Shown: positions 1-9,223 of the stretch, piece by piece
Layout: each line of letters begins with the position of its first letter
How positions within the stretch are numbered: the first letter of the stretch is position 1
Source of the DNA: Caldilineaceae bacterium
GTDB lineage: Bacteria > Chloroflexota > Anaerolineae > Caldilineales > Caldilineaceae
Length of the DNA: 64,000 nt
Assembly: GCA_020634815.1 (NCBI GenBank)
Contig: JACKBA010000019.1
Span: forward strand, 1 to 64,000
Direction of reading: 5' to 3'
The notes under the pieces: generated by a model
What the model was told of the DNA's origin: nothing
The model's database searches: none
Seen by the model: the letters and a program-made list of their open reading frames with translations, nothing else
Translations under genes and position numbers: made by a program

Positions 1-117
1 CTGGCGCCGCCGCGTCGCATGGCCCTGGCAGACGCCACGTCACGACGCCGCCCCCAACGCGGAGAATGCCTTTCCCTTTGTGACTTTGTGCCTGGTGGTT
101 TGGGATGATGCAGGGTC
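1..117. other. Non-coding left edge
   Basis: No gene is visible here. The stretch around 55-105 contains CTTTGTGACTTTGTG-type sequence that resembles one arm of the degenerate inverted-repeat family seen at 2269-2424 and 62067-62164. The partner arm would lie outside the window. Confidence 0.4.
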
Positions 118-1530
118 TCACACTGAGACTGGCGCAATGGCGGTACGGGGAAGCGAGAAGCCGAATTCGCTGCCGTGGGCGGCGCCGGGCGGCGGGCTGT
201 CGACCCACATGCTGCCGCCGTGCGCTTCCACAATCTGCCGGGCGATGGCGAGGCCCAGGCCGGAGCCACCCGTCGCCCGTGTGCGCGAGCGGTCGCCACG
301 GTAGAAGCGGTCGAAGAGGTGCGGCAGGTCGCCGGCGGCGATACCCGGCCCGTCGTCGGTGACCGTCACGAAGAGTTCCGTCGCATTGGCGTACACGGTG
401 GCGATGATCGTCCCGCCGGCCGGCGTGTGGCGCAGCGCGTTGTCGATGAGGTTGAGCAGCACCTGGTTCAGCCGCTGGGCATCGGCGACGACGGGCGGCG
501 CCTGTGCGGGACAAGTGGCCGTGAGCGTGATGCCCTTTTCCGCCGCGCGAAATTGCATGGCGTTCACCTGGCTGCGGCACAGTTCGGCGACGTCGACCGG
601 CGCTTTCTCCAGCGCGAGCTGGCCTGCCTCGGCGTTGGCAAGCGTGCGCAGGTCATCGACCAGCCGGTTGAGCAGCAACACCTCGACGTGCAAGGCTTCC
701 AGGTTCTCGGCATCGGCGGGGAAGACGCCGTCCTGCATGGCCTCGATGGCGCCTTGCAGGCCGGTCAGCGGCGTGCGCAGTTCGTGGGCGATATCGGCCA
801 TCATGCTCTGGCGCAGCGTTTCCTGCTGCTCCAGGCTGGCTGCCATCTGGTTGAAGGTGTCGGTCAGTTCGCCCACCTCGTCGTCGCTCTTGACGGGCAC
901 GCGCACATGCAGGTCGCCGGCAGCAATGCGCCGTGACGCGTGCGAGAGATCGACCAGGGGCCGCGTAATCTGGCGCACGAGCACGGCCGCCAGCAACAGC
1001 CCAGTCAACGCCGCAATCACCGCAGCGATGAAGACCGTGCGTGTGATGCTCTCCACCACAGGCGCGGTATCGACCATACCTGCGCCCATGAGCGAGCCTT
1101 CGACCACCAGTTCGCCGACGAGTTCGTCGTCGACGATGACGGGCCAATGTTCCAACGGCGCGGCCGACACGGGTTCGCCGCCTGCCGCTCCCGCCGAATC
1201 GGCCATCACCGCTCCTTCGGCGTCCAGCACCTGGATGCGGTTGGCCAGCATGCCCATCATGCTGCCGAACATGCCTGTCATCATGCCGTCCGAGGCGTCC
1301 AGCAGCAGCGCGTCGAGCGTTGTGTCGACACCCTGCCAACCGCCGTTGCGCGTATAGTAGTTGGCCAGCGCCGCCTGCATGGTGGCCGGCCGTACCATCT
1401 GGTTGGCGACCATGAAGTGCTCGAACTGGGTCGCCGCGCCCTGGCTGGCCAGTCCGACTGTAACGACCATGCCGATGAAGATGATGAGGGCAAAGGCGCC
1501 GGTCAGTTTGAACCAGAGTTGGTTGCGCAT
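118..1530 (-). CDS. Two-component sensor histidine kinase, Met-rich sensor domain
   Basis: Membrane histidine kinase of the OmpR-partner type, about 470 residues from the start MRNQLWFK. I chose this start because it begins right at the first membrane segment and follows the regulator gene by 7 bases; the open frame upstream overlaps that gene. Order: TM1 (about 10-30), periplasmic sensor (about 31-165), TM2 (about 167-190), HAMP, HisKA with IAHELRTPLTG (phospho-His), then HATPase with N (NLIDNALRH), G1 (DDGPGIA) and G2 (GSGLGLAIA) boxes. The sensor has a cluster GMMTGMFGSMMGML, typical of Cu(I)/Ag(I) binding. With multicopper oxidase and CopA genes nearby, copper sensing (CusS-like) is my inference. 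It is cotranscribed with the regulator at 1538-2257. Confidence 0.9.
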   Translation of the reverse strand: MRNQLWFKLTGAFALIIFIGMVVTVGLASQGAATQFEHFMVANQMVRPATMQAALANYYTRNGGWQGVDTTLDALLLDASDGMMTGMFGSMMGMLANRIQVLDAEGAVMADSAGAAGGEPVSAAPLEHWPVIVDDELVGELVVEGSLMGAGMVDTAPVVESITRTVFIAAVIAALTGLLLAAVLVRQITRPLVDLSHASRRIAAGDLHVRVPVKSDDEVGELTDTFNQMAASLEQQETLRQSMMADIAHELRTPLTGLQGAIEAMQDGVFPADAENLEALHVEVLLLNRLVDDLRTLANAEAGQLALEKAPVDVAELCRSQVNAMQFRAAEKGITLTATCPAQAPPVVADAQRLNQVLLNLIDNALRHTPAGGTIIATVYANATELFVTVTDDGPGIAAGDLPHLFDRFYRGDRSRTRATGGSGLGLAIARQIVEAHGGSMWVDSPPPGAAHGSEFGFSLPRTAIAPVSV

Positions 1531-1537
1531 AGTCCGC

Positions 1538-2257
<720 letters not shown>

Positions 2258-2268
2258 AGGAGTATCTA

Positions 2269-2424
2269 GCCACAAAGTCACGAAGAATCAAAGTAACACA
2301 AAGAAATGCTGGTATATACCTTTGTGAACCTTTGAGCCTTCGCGCCTTTGTGGCTCTCTTGTTCTTCCCACCCATCTTCCCTTTGTGAACCTTCGCGCCT
2401 TCGCGTCTTTGCGGCTCTCTTCTC
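2269..2424. repeat. Degenerate inverted-repeat element
   Basis: The arms GCCACAAAGTCACGAAG (2269-2285) and CTTCGCGCCTTTGTGGC (2338-2354) are imperfect inverted copies. A second partial copy of the right arm follows up to about 2420. It lies between the oxidase gene and the downstream regulator gene, both on the minus strand, so it could fold in the transcript. Related elements occur at 17695-17862, 37772-38040 and 62067-62164. Confidence 0.65.
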
Positions 2425-4125
2425 TTACTCTACTTCGAAATGCCGCATCATGCCGCCGTCTTCGTGCTCCAGGTTGTGGCAGTGGATGAGATACAGCCCG
2501 CGGTAGCCGTCGAAACGCGTCACGACGCGTACACGCTCACCCGGCATGACCAGCACCGTATCCTTCCACCCCTGGTCGACCAGGCCATCTTTGACCGTTT
2601 CCCAGGCGGCGCGCTGCGCATCGTCAACTTCCCGGCTCACGACCTGGAACTGGACGCCGTGCACGTGCACCGGGTGCGCCATGAAGTCGCGCATGCTGTT
2701 ATCTCCAGCCGGTGTTGCGCCATGCTGGGCGTGGGCGCTGTGATCCATACCGGCCATGGCGCCTGCGGCGGCCGGCGCTGCCATCTCGTTGGAAAACTCC
2801 CACACCTCGACATCGCCAAAGCGCACCCGTTCGTCGTCGGCCACGACATCCATTTCGTAGGTGCGGCCGTTGATCGTCCAGTTCATGGCGTCGCCCATGG
2901 CGAAAATGAAGGGACGGGGCGACGTCGCATTGACCGCCTCGCCCACGACCAGCGCCGCGACGGGCAGGAGCGCGGCCGGCAGCGTGAGGGTGCTCTGCGC
3001 CGGCTCCGTCACGGCAAAGGTCATCACGTCGAAGGCGGCGCCATTGGGCAGCGGCGGCTCGCCCATCATCATGCCCATGCCGCCGGCCTCGACGCCTTCA
3101 TAGGCCAGGCTGACCAACTTGATCTCATCGCCCACCGCTGCCGGGCCGAAGTCTGCCCAAAGTTCGATGCGTTCGCCGGGCGCAAGCATGACGTAGGGCA
3201 CAGTGGCCGGCGCCGCCAGCAGACCGCCGTCGGTTGCCAGCACCGTCAGCGGCGCGCCGGTGCTCCAGCCCAGCTTGAAGATGCGCGCGTTGGAACCGTT
3301 GAGCAGGCGCAGGCGATAGGGCTGCGTCGCCACCGGCAGCACAACGTCGGGCTGGCCGTTGACCAGGATGCGATCGCCCAGCACGCCCATCATCTGGTCC
3401 ATCATGCCGGCCATGCCGCCGGCGATAAAGACGAACTGGTTGTCGGCGTCGAACTTGCGGTCTTGCAGCACGAGCGGAATGTCCTGGGCGCCGGCGGGCA
3501 GACCGAGCGCGGTCTCCTCCGGGTCGCTGACGATGACAAGCCCGGCCAGCCCGCGGTAGGCCTGCTCGGCGGTGTGGCCGTGCGGGTGCGGATGAAACCA
3601 GTAGGTGCCGGGCCGGTTGTTCACCGTGAAGGTGTAGTCCGCCTCGGCGCCGGGCGCCACGACATTGGCGGGCTGGCCATCGGCCTCGGCCGGCACGATG
3701 AGGCCGTGCCAGTGCACGTTGGTCGGCGTGTCCAGCTCGTTACGCAGCCGGGCGGTGACCGTCGCGCCGCGTTCGACGCGCACGATGGGGCCGAGATAGG
3801 AGCCGGGCACGGCGCTCACCGCCGCCGGGTCGCCCGCCTCAACGGCGGCGGCATAGCTGAGCACGCGCGTCGCCGCGCCGGGCAGGATCGGCATTTCCGT
3901 GGCGCGTGCCGTCAGGCTGAAGGTAAGCGCAGCATCCTGGGCAGGCGCGGTTACCGTCGAGGCAGCCGTGATTGGGGCAGCGACTGCCGTGGAGGCCGGA
4001 AGCGGCGTAGCCGGCACATTGCTACCGCCACAGGCGTTGACACCAAGTGCGACGACGCCCAGTCCACTATAGATGAGAAAGCGTCGCCGGCTGAGCGAAT
4101 GGTGATGATACTGGGTACTAAACAT
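2425..4125 (-). CDS. Multicopper oxidase (CueO/bilirubin oxidase-like), Tat/lipoprotein export
   Basis: 566-residue three-cupredoxin-domain copper oxidase, exported. The N-terminus has a twin-arginine motif SRRRFLIY and a hydrophobic stretch ending NACGG, so it may also be lipidated. Copper-site motifs appear in order: HWHG (about 138), WFHPHPHG (about 175), HPVHVHG (about 480) and HCHNLEHEDGGMM (about 548, with T1 Cys and axial Met). Methionine-rich patches (GGMAGMMDQMM; GMGMMMG) recall CueO-type cuprous oxidases that detoxify periplasmic Cu(I). A start codon with an AGAGGT upstream is used. The divergent spacer carries a direct-repeat operator facing this gene (4232-4253). The regulator/kinase pair lies downstream on the same strand. 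Confidence 0.93.
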   Translation of the reverse strand: MFSTQYHHHSLSRRRFLIYSGLGVVALGVNACGGSNVPATPLPASTAVAAPITAASTVTAPAQDAALTFSLTARATEMPILPGAATRVLSYAAAVEAGDPAAVSAVPGSYLGPIVRVERGATVTARLRNELDTPTNVHWHGLIVPAEADGQPANVVAPGAEADYTFTVNNRPGTYWFHPHPHGHTAEQAYRGLAGLVIVSDPEETALGLPAGAQDIPLVLQDRKFDADNQFVFIAGGMAGMMDQMMGVLGDRILVNGQPDVVLPVATQPYRLRLLNGSNARIFKLGWSTGAPLTVLATDGGLLAAPATVPYVMLAPGERIELWADFGPAAVGDEIKLVSLAYEGVEAGGMGMMMGEPPLPNGAAFDVMTFAVTEPAQSTLTLPAALLPVAALVVGEAVNATSPRPFIFAMGDAMNWTINGRTYEMDVVADDERVRFGDVEVWEFSNEMAAPAAAGAMAGMDHSAHAQHGATPAGDNSMRDFMAHPVHVHGVQFQVVSREVDDAQRAAWETVKDGLVDQGWKDTVLVMPGERVRVVTRFDGYRGLYLIHCHNLEHEDGGMMRHFEVE

Positions 4126-4231
4126 GGAAGACCTCTAGATTAGGTAGATTAGGTGTCTGATCTCGCCAGTCACTGGACTGGCTTCTGAATCGAATGAAAG
4201 CCAACCGCAGTTGGCGCGTCCAGTGTGTCAT

Positions 4232-4253
4232 ACAAATGTGAAGCAATTGTGAA
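4232..4253 (-). promoter_or_regulatory. 11-bp direct-repeat operator for the oxidase gene
   Basis: Read on the minus strand: TTCACAATTGC (4253-4243) directly followed by TTCACATTTGT (4242-4232). The same double site occurs before 4375, 17943 and 19443. Here the hexamer at the -10 distance seen in the other copies is poor (CACACT), with TATGAC (4232-4227) nearby as an alternative. It lies about 105 bases from the start codon of the multicopper oxidase. Confidence 0.6.
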
Positions 4254-4310
4254 CTCCAATTGCTGTAACGATTCATGTATCCGCCCCACTTCATCAATCA
4301 ACTGTCCATA

Positions 4311-4342
4311 TTCATAACTGCTTCACATGTGCGTGGTAGCCT
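4311..4342 (+). promoter_or_regulatory. Direct-repeat operator with aligned -10 box
   Basis: TTCATAACTGC (4311-4321) is directly followed by TTCACATGTGC (4322-4332). Nine bases after the second TTCACA comes TAGCCT (4337-4342), a TAnnnT -10 hexamer at the same distance as in the copies at 17617 and 19364. No TTGACA -35 is present, as expected for an activator-dependent OmpR/PhoB-type promoter. It drives the small membrane protein gene at 4375. Confidence 0.65.
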
Positions 4343-4374
4343 GAAGACAGGAGTTAGAACGAAAGGAGACATAC

Positions 4375-4635
4375 ATGATGATGGGATACAACTGGGGTCT
4401 TGGGTGGGGTGGCATGTTGTTTGGCTGGCTGATGATGATCGGCTTCACCGTTGCAGTCGTCGTGCTGATTGTGTGGCTGGTCAGGCTCTCGGCGCCAGGC
4501 GCCAGCGTTCGCACCGATGCGGCCAGCGACCACAATCAATTGCAATCGGCGCTGGACATTTTGCAGGCACGTTATGCGCGCGGCGAGATTTCCAAAGAGG
4601 AGTACCTGGACTCACGTGCGACGCTCAGTACGTAA
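4375..4635 (+). CDS. Small SHOCT-domain membrane protein
   Basis: 86 residues. The N-terminus is rich in Met, Gly and Trp (MMMGYNWGLGWGGML), followed by one membrane helix (about 17-40) and a C-terminal SHOCT motif, LQARYARGEISKEEYLDSRA (about 62-81). SHOCT segments are short oligomerisation or docking modules. The gene has a strong AAAGGAGA ribosome site and its own direct-repeat promoter, and ends in a rho-independent terminator at 4691, so it is probably a single-gene unit of the copper/redox regulon. Its exact function is unknown. Confidence 0.85.
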   Translation: MMMGYNWGLGWGGMLFGWLMMIGFTVAVVVLIVWLVRLSAPGASVRTDAASDHNQLQSALDILQARYARGEISKEEYLDSRATLST

Positions 4636-4690
4636 GAACGTCCAGGGCACGCTATTCTGGCACTGATTTATTGGAAATGAGGTTGTGGGA

Positions 4691-4731
4691 CTCCCGCAGG
4701 ACGACCGATATCTTGCGGGAGACTGTTTTTT
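4691..4731 (+). terminator. Rho-independent terminator
   Basis: Stem CTCCCGCA (4691-4698) pairs with TGCGGGAG (4714-4721), followed by ACTG and six to seven T. It ends the transcript of the small SHOCT gene. Confidence 0.8.
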
Positions 4732-4779
4732 GAGGCGCTGCCATCATTTACAGTATTCGGCGCGTCGAAGTGAGGTGTG

Positions 4780-5433
4780 ATGTCTGCGATACGCGTTCTC
4801 CTTGCCGATGATCACGCTGTTGTCAGGCAGGGCATTCGTGACTTTCTGGAGGAAGAAGCTGACATCGTCGTGGTGGCGGAAGCGGCCGACGGCGCCAGCG
4901 CCAGACGCCAGATCGAAGATCATCTGCCCGATGTGGCGGTTCTCGATATCCGCATGCCCAATGCCTCGGGCATCGATGTGGTGCGTTGGGCCACGGAGCA
5001 GGGGCTGCCGGTGCGCATGTTGATTCTGACGGCGTACGACGACGACCCATTTGTTTTGGCGGCGATGGAGGCCGGCGCCAGCGGCTATGTGCTGAAAAAC
5101 GCCGACGCCAGCCAGATCGTCTCGGCTGTGCGAGCAGTGGCGGCAGGGCAAGTCGCCATCGGCGCAGAGGCGGCACGCGCCCTGGTGACGCAGCTTGCCG
5201 GCGCGTCCGCCAATCATGTAGAAGCCTTGACCGATCGGGAGATCGACGTGCTCAAACTGGCGGCGGAGGGGCTGACCAACCGCGGGATTGGCCGCCAGCT
5301 CAGTATCAGCGACCGCACCGTGCAGGGCCATCTCGCCAATATCTATGCCAAGCTTGGCGTCGCCAGCCGGACGGAAGCCGTCACGAAGGCGCTGCAACTA
5401 GGCTGGATCGAACTATCTGGCAGCAAGCTGTGA
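4780..5433 (+). CDS. NarL/LuxR-family response regulator
   Basis: 217-residue regulator. The receiver domain has DDH, phospho-acceptor Asp in VAVLDIRMP, ILTAY, and Lys in GYVLKNA. The C-terminal LuxR helix-turn-helix (about 152-212) has LTDREIDVLKLAAEGLTNR and SISDRTVQGHLANIYAKLGV. ATG at 4780 fits the GAGG ribosome site better than the GTG just before it. Its stop overlaps the GTG of the next gene (GTGA), so it is translationally coupled to the cognate kinase at 5430-6791. Confidence 0.93.
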   Translation: MSAIRVLLADDHAVVRQGIRDFLEEEADIVVVAEAADGASARRQIEDHLPDVAVLDIRMPNASGIDVVRWATEQGLPVRMLILTAYDDDPFVLAAMEAGASGYVLKNADASQIVSAVRAVAAGQVAIGAEAARALVTQLAGASANHVEALTDREIDVLKLAAEGLTNRGIGRQLSISDRTVQGHLANIYAKLGVASRTEAVTKALQLGWIELSGSKL

Positions 5434-6791
5434 CCTGGCTGACCTCTGCTCTGCGGCTGCGCAACCTGCGTACGCAGGTGATGTTGTGGACGGTCCTCCC
5501 CCTGACGATCTTGCTGATCGTTGCCTCTCTGGCGGGAATCGGCACCCATCAGGCATCGATGCGCCGGCTTGCCGTAGACGAGAATCAGCGTTTGGCCATG
5601 ATCATGGCGCGATCACTGGCGCTGAACGCTGCCGACGGTCTGCCCGAACCGAGCGTGCTCGATGCGTTGCTAAAGCTGGAAAGCACTACCCATGCAACTC
5701 AGGTGCTGCTGCTTGATGACGCTGGACAGACGCTTTTTGCCGGCGGCCAGGGGCCGGCGGCGCCAGTAAACGGCGAGGTTGTCCGCCAACGTCGCGCAGT
5801 CGGTCGTCTCGAAACGATCGAAGGCGCCGAATACATCGTTGCCTACGCGCCGGTGCCTGATCTGCCGTGGCAATTGGTCTTGCGTGAGCCGGTCGCGGCG
5901 ATTGCCGAACCGCTCATCCGTTTCGAGCAGGCCACGCCCTTCGTACTCGTGATTGCCACGGTAGTTTCGTTTCTTACGCTCTTCTTTGGCCTGCGCTTTA
6001 TCGTCGGCCCGCTGCGTTTGCTGGCCGAACGGGCGCAACGGATCGGCGCCGGTGACTATGCCGCCATTGGCGAGCCGGTCGGTGGCGTGGGCGAAATTGA
6101 AGCGCTGCGCAAGGCCATCGACCAGATGGCCGAGCAGATCAAGCGCTACCAGGCTGGGTTGGAGACCTATCTGCTCGCTATCACCCGCGCCCAGGAAGAA
6201 GAACGGGCGCGGCTCTCGCGCGAGCTGCACGACGAAACGGTGCAGAGCTTGATTGCGTTCGACCACAAGATTCAGAAGATCCAGCGTACGTTGGACCGTG
6301 ACCCGGCGCTGGCGCACAGCCAGTTGGCGGAACTGCGTCATCTTCTGGTCGATGCCATCGGTGAGGTCAGGCGCTTCAGCCAGGCGCTGCGCCCGCTCTA
6401 TTTGGAGGACCTGGGCCTGGCGCCGGCGCTCGAACTGCTGTCCACCGAGTTTGCAGCCGGCTTTACACTCCTAGGTGAACCGCGCCGCCTGGCGCCCGAG
6501 GTGGAGCTTGCACTCTATCGGATTGCCCAGGAATCGCTCAACAATGCCAGGCGGCATGCAAGCGCTACCCAGGTGGAGGTCACGCTGACCTTTCAGCCTG
6601 AGCAGAGCAAGCTGACGATTTGCGACGACGGGGTCGGGTTTGAACCTGCACTGACCAGCGCCGATTTCACGCGTGGGGGTCATTTCGGGCTGATGGGGAT
6701 GCGCGAGCGCGCCCAGTTGGTCGGCGCTAATTTGCAGATCGCGACACTGCCCGGGCAGGGAGTCGCCGTGTCCGTCACGGTGGCAGGGTGA
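5430..6791 (+). CDS. NarL-type sensor histidine kinase (HisKA_3)
   Basis: 453 residues from the GTG that overlaps the regulator stop. It has TM1 (about 17-37), an extracytoplasmic sensor of about 130 residues with a Cache-like look, TM2 (about 170-190), HAMP (about 195-245), the HisKA_3 dimerisation box LSRELHDETVQSL, and HATPase with YRIAQESLNNARRHA and a GFEP loop. It is the partner of the regulator at 4780-5433. The short spacing to the DUF2085-like gene at 6798 suggests one operon. The ligand is unknown; no Met cluster is seen, unlike the kinase at 118-1530. Confidence 0.92.
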   Translation: MTWLTSALRLRNLRTQVMLWTVLPLTILLIVASLAGIGTHQASMRRLAVDENQRLAMIMARSLALNAADGLPEPSVLDALLKLESTTHATQVLLLDDAGQTLFAGGQGPAAPVNGEVVRQRRAVGRLETIEGAEYIVAYAPVPDLPWQLVLREPVAAIAEPLIRFEQATPFVLVIATVVSFLTLFFGLRFIVGPLRLLAERAQRIGAGDYAAIGEPVGGVGEIEALRKAIDQMAEQIKRYQAGLETYLLAITRAQEEERARLSRELHDETVQSLIAFDHKIQKIQRTLDRDPALAHSQLAELRHLLVDAIGEVRRFSQALRPLYLEDLGLAPALELLSTEFAAGFTLLGEPRRLAPEVELALYRIAQESLNNARRHASATQVEVTLTFQPEQSKLTICDDGVGFEPALTSADFTRGGHFGLMGMRERAQLVGANLQIATLPGQGVAVSVTVAG

Positions 6792-6797
6792 AGCACC

Positions 6798-7487
6798 GTG
6801 CGTCACGGGCTGGCATTCCTGCTGACGGGGTTATTGCTCTTTACGCTGCTGCCTTTTGCCGCGCCCCTGGCGATGCACGCGGGCTTCGAGTCACTGGGCA
6901 ACCTGCTCTACACCCTCTACAGCCCTTTCTGCCACCAATTGCCTCAGCGCAGTTGGTTTCTCTTTGGCGACAAGTTCACCTATACGCTGGCGGAAATTCA
7001 GCAAGTTGAACCGACGGCATCGGTGTGGGAATTGCGGGCATTCACCGGTACGCCGGCGATGGGGTGGAAGGTGGCCTGGAGCGACCGCATGATCTCCTTC
7101 TACACACTGACGCCGCTGTTCGGAATGGTGTATATGGCGCTCCGGCGCCTCGGTTATCGCCTGGCCCCGCTGCCCTGGAAAGTTCTGCTGATCGCTCTGC
7201 TGCCATTGGCTCTGGATGGGGGAACGCATGCCATCAATGATGCCCTGACAGGAGTGTTGTCGGCCGGCGGCTTTCGTGACACCAACCAGTGGCTGGCGTG
7301 GTTGACAGCCAATGCCTGGCCCGGCTTCTATGCCGGCGACCACTTTGGCACATTCAACTGGTGGGCGCGCCTCATCACCGGTGCGCTGGCCGCCTGGGGA
7401 ATCGCCTTCACCGTCTTTCCCATTCTGGCGCAGCTATTCCAGGAGGAAGCCATCAGCGCCACCCGTCAACAAGTCAGAGCAGAGTAA
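6798..7487 (+). CDS. DUF2085-like integral membrane protein
   Basis: 229 residues with GTG start, 6 bases after the kinase stop. About four membrane helices are visible. The segment YSPFCHQLPQRSWFLFG is the hallmark of DUF2085 proteins (Cys-His followed by Pro-x-Arg-Ser), and a second conserved patch LALDGGTHAIND lies in a later helix. The family has no established function; the conserved Cys, His and Asp residues near the membrane face hint at metal or redox chemistry, which is my inference. It belongs to the 4780-8780 gene string. Confidence 0.75.
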   Translation: MRHGLAFLLTGLLLFTLLPFAAPLAMHAGFESLGNLLYTLYSPFCHQLPQRSWFLFGDKFTYTLAEIQQVEPTASVWELRAFTGTPAMGWKVAWSDRMISFYTLTPLFGMVYMALRRLGYRLAPLPWKVLLIALLPLALDGGTHAINDALTGVLSAGGFRDTNQWLAWLTANAWPGFYAGDHFGTFNWWARLITGALAAWGIAFTVFPILAQLFQEEAISATRQQVRAE

Positions 7488-7569
7488 ATGCACGTCGTCC
7501 AGATCGGAAGCCCACGCTCAACAGTCCAGGTATGTTGGTCGTAATCGAGTAAAGAGAAAAGGAGCAGTC

Positions 7570-7992
7570 ATGCACTGGTTGCGTATTTGGAGTGTCATCA
7601 CAGGCGCTCTCTTGTTGGCAGCTTGCGGCGGAACTTTGCCACCCGCCACAATATCGATTTGGGTGGATAGCGATGGCTTCAGCCCTGCGCGTGTCGAGGC
7701 GCCGGCCGGCAAACCCTTGTCAATAGTCGTGCGCAATCTCGATGCGCAGGAACACCAGTGGGCCATTCAGACTCTCCCCATGGTGGTGCAGGGCAAGGCA
7801 GATCCGATGGCGGGACACAATATGGCAGGGATGAGTGATGCCGGTATGGGAAGCACTCCGCCGCAACTGCACATCGTGGCGCCTGTAGGCGAGCAGGCTG
7901 AACTCACCTTCACCCCTGCACAACGAGGTGAATATCCGTTTCTTTGTATCTTGCCAGGTCACAGCGAGCAGGGCGTTCTGGTCGTCGAGTAG
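7570..7992 (+). CDS. Cupredoxin-like lipoprotein
   Basis: 140 residues. The signal peptide ends in lipobox LLLAAC (Cys19), so it is a membrane-anchored extracytoplasmic protein. The rest is a single plastocyanin-like fold: VDSDGFSPARVEAPAGK, then His in AQEHQW, and the C-terminal loop FLCILPGHSEQGVL with Cys126 and His131, which complete a type 1 copper site. The usual axial Met is not obvious after the His and may be Gln, which would make a stellacyanin-like ligand set. A Met/His-rich insertion (MAGHNMAGMSDAGMG) may bind extra copper. The start has a clear AAAAGGAG ribosome site. Confidence 0.87.
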   Translation: MHWLRIWSVITGALLLAACGGTLPPATISIWVDSDGFSPARVEAPAGKPLSIVVRNLDAQEHQWAIQTLPMVVQGKADPMAGHNMAGMSDAGMGSTPPQLHIVAPVGEQAELTFTPAQRGEYPFLCILPGHSEQGVLVVE

Positions 7993-8031
7993 ACGAACCG
8001 GCGTTGTTCCAAGGGAAGCAAGAGGTGCCAA

Positions 8032-8286
8032 ATGCAACAGAGCACAGACGTGGTTCGGCGTACAAACTGGGTGGACCCGATCTGCGGGATGCAGGTTGAC
8101 TCGTCCACTGCTGCGGCTGAAGACGTGTATATTGGTGTCCGCTATCTTTTCTGCTCGGAGGAATGTCATCGCCTGTTTGTCAGGTCAGCGCCACGCTGGA
8201 TCACAGAATTGGCCCACGGTGGCGACTGCATCGGGCATGTCTGCCCGATCCAACGCAGCCATGAGGAACCCGACTTCACGCTGTGA
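8032..8286 (+). CDS. YHS-domain protein
   Basis: 84 residues. The core DPICGMQVDSSTAA followed by YLFCSEECHRLF is a YHS domain, a small metal-binding (Cu/Zn) module often attached to copper ATPases; the CopA at 13044-15809 carries the same module at its N-terminus. No signal peptide is seen, so it is probably a cytoplasmic metal chaperone. Extra C-terminal Cys and His residues (GGDCIGHVC) may add a metal site. An AGAGGTG ribosome site precedes the ATG; the end overlaps the GTG of the cytochrome gene. Confidence 0.85.
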   Translation: MQQSTDVVRRTNWVDPICGMQVDSSTAAAEDVYIGVRYLFCSEECHRLFVRSAPRWITELAHGGDCIGHVCPIQRSHEEPDFTL

Positions 8287-8780
8287 GCAATCTTTCTGTG
8301 CATCGGCGAAAGCTGCTGTTCGCTGTGCCGGTGCTTATCTTGTTCCTGCTGCTTCTTGTCAATTGGCTGGCGATGCCCGGCCCGGCACAGCCGGTGGTCA
8401 TCAACGGCGTCGCAGCGCCACCACTGCCACCGCTCGATCCTGCGGCTGCGGCGGAGGGAGCGCGTCTCTACGGCCAGTACTGCGCGGTCTGTCACGGGGC
8501 TAACCTGGAAGGGACGCCCAACTGGAAGGTGCGGCTGGCCGATGGTTCGCTGCCACCGCCGCCGCAGGACAGCAGCGGCCATACCTGGCATCATGCAGAC
8601 GAACTGCTGCTGGAAATCATCCGTGACGGCGGAGACCCGGCATCGGGTTCCAAGATGCCGGCATTTGGCGCCCAGCTCAACGACGTTCAGATTGGGGCAA
8701 TTCTCACTTACTTCAAAAGCCGCTGGAGCCGAGAAGCGCGCGAATTCCAGTGGTGGGTGACAGCAACCACCAGCGAGTGA
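8283..8780 (+). CDS. Membrane-anchored mono-haem cytochrome c
   Basis: 165 residues, GTG start overlapping the previous stop. An N-terminal anchor helix (about 10-30) is followed by a class I cytochrome c domain with CAVCH (67-71) and probable axial Met in SKMPAFG. It probably carries electrons on the outer face of the membrane. Being translationally coupled to the YHS gene and next to a cupredoxin gene, it may work with copper redox proteins. Confidence 0.9.
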   Translation: MSNLSVHRRKLLFAVPVLILFLLLLVNWLAMPGPAQPVVINGVAAPPLPPLDPAAAAEGARLYGQYCAVCHGANLEGTPNWKVRLADGSLPPPPQDSSGHTWHHADELLLEIIRDGGDPASGSKMPAFGAQLNDVQIGAILTYFKSRWSREAREFQWWVTATTSE

Positions 8781-8832
8781 CACGTAGGCGTCATGCGTGG
8801 ATCTGCGACAAGTTCCACCTGGCGCCATACCG

Positions 8833-8848
8833 CAGGCAATATTGCCTG
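8833..8848. promoter_or_regulatory. Perfect 16-bp palindrome
   Basis: CAGGCAATATTGCCTG is fully self-complementary. It lies in the spacer between the cytochrome gene and the small membrane protein gene at 8975. It could be a dimeric repressor site; no matching copy was found elsewhere in the window. Confidence 0.35.
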
Positions 8849-8974
8849 GGTCGCCCCGCGCCAAAGGGCGCTTGTGTCACTCGCTTGCCGTTTGATTTAC
8901 TGGACACGGTTCTCAGAAGAGAGCCTGTCACACCCATAGGGTGTGGCCAGAGAATCAATGACGGGAGCAGAGTG

Positions 8975-9211
8975 ATGGGAAAATGGAAGCTGAAACGAGC
9001 CGGCGGCTGGGACAGCCAGCCGCATAAGGGCGACTGGATGCCGTTGCCCGCGCTGGGCGCAACAGTCACAGGATTTCTGATAGCGTTTGTCGTTGCCGAA
9101 GCGGCTCTAGCAGGATATCAACATCCTTTACACTGGATTGCAGCAGCCATGGGCGGCACAGCCGGCTACGTGGGCGGGCTGCTCTTTCACCTTTGGCATA
9201 GTGCGGCCTGA
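8975..9211 (+). CDS. Small two-helix membrane protein, unknown
   Basis: 78 residues from an ATG with a GGGAGCAG ribosome site. A short basic and tryptophan-containing N-terminus is followed by two hydrophobic helices (about 28-46 and 52-74). No known family is recognised. It sits between the cytochrome and acyltransferase genes, but its role cannot be inferred. Confidence 0.6.
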   Translation: MGKWKLKRAGGWDSQPHKGDWMPLPALGATVTGFLIAFVVAEAALAGYQHPLHWIAAAMGGTAGYVGGLLFHLWHSAA

Positions 9212-9223
9212 TGCCAGTGTCAG

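Noticed and set aside
7510..7525. AGATCGGAAG, the start of an Illumina adapter
   Set aside because: Only ten bases match, within ordinary sequence and with genes intact on both sides; chance is enough.
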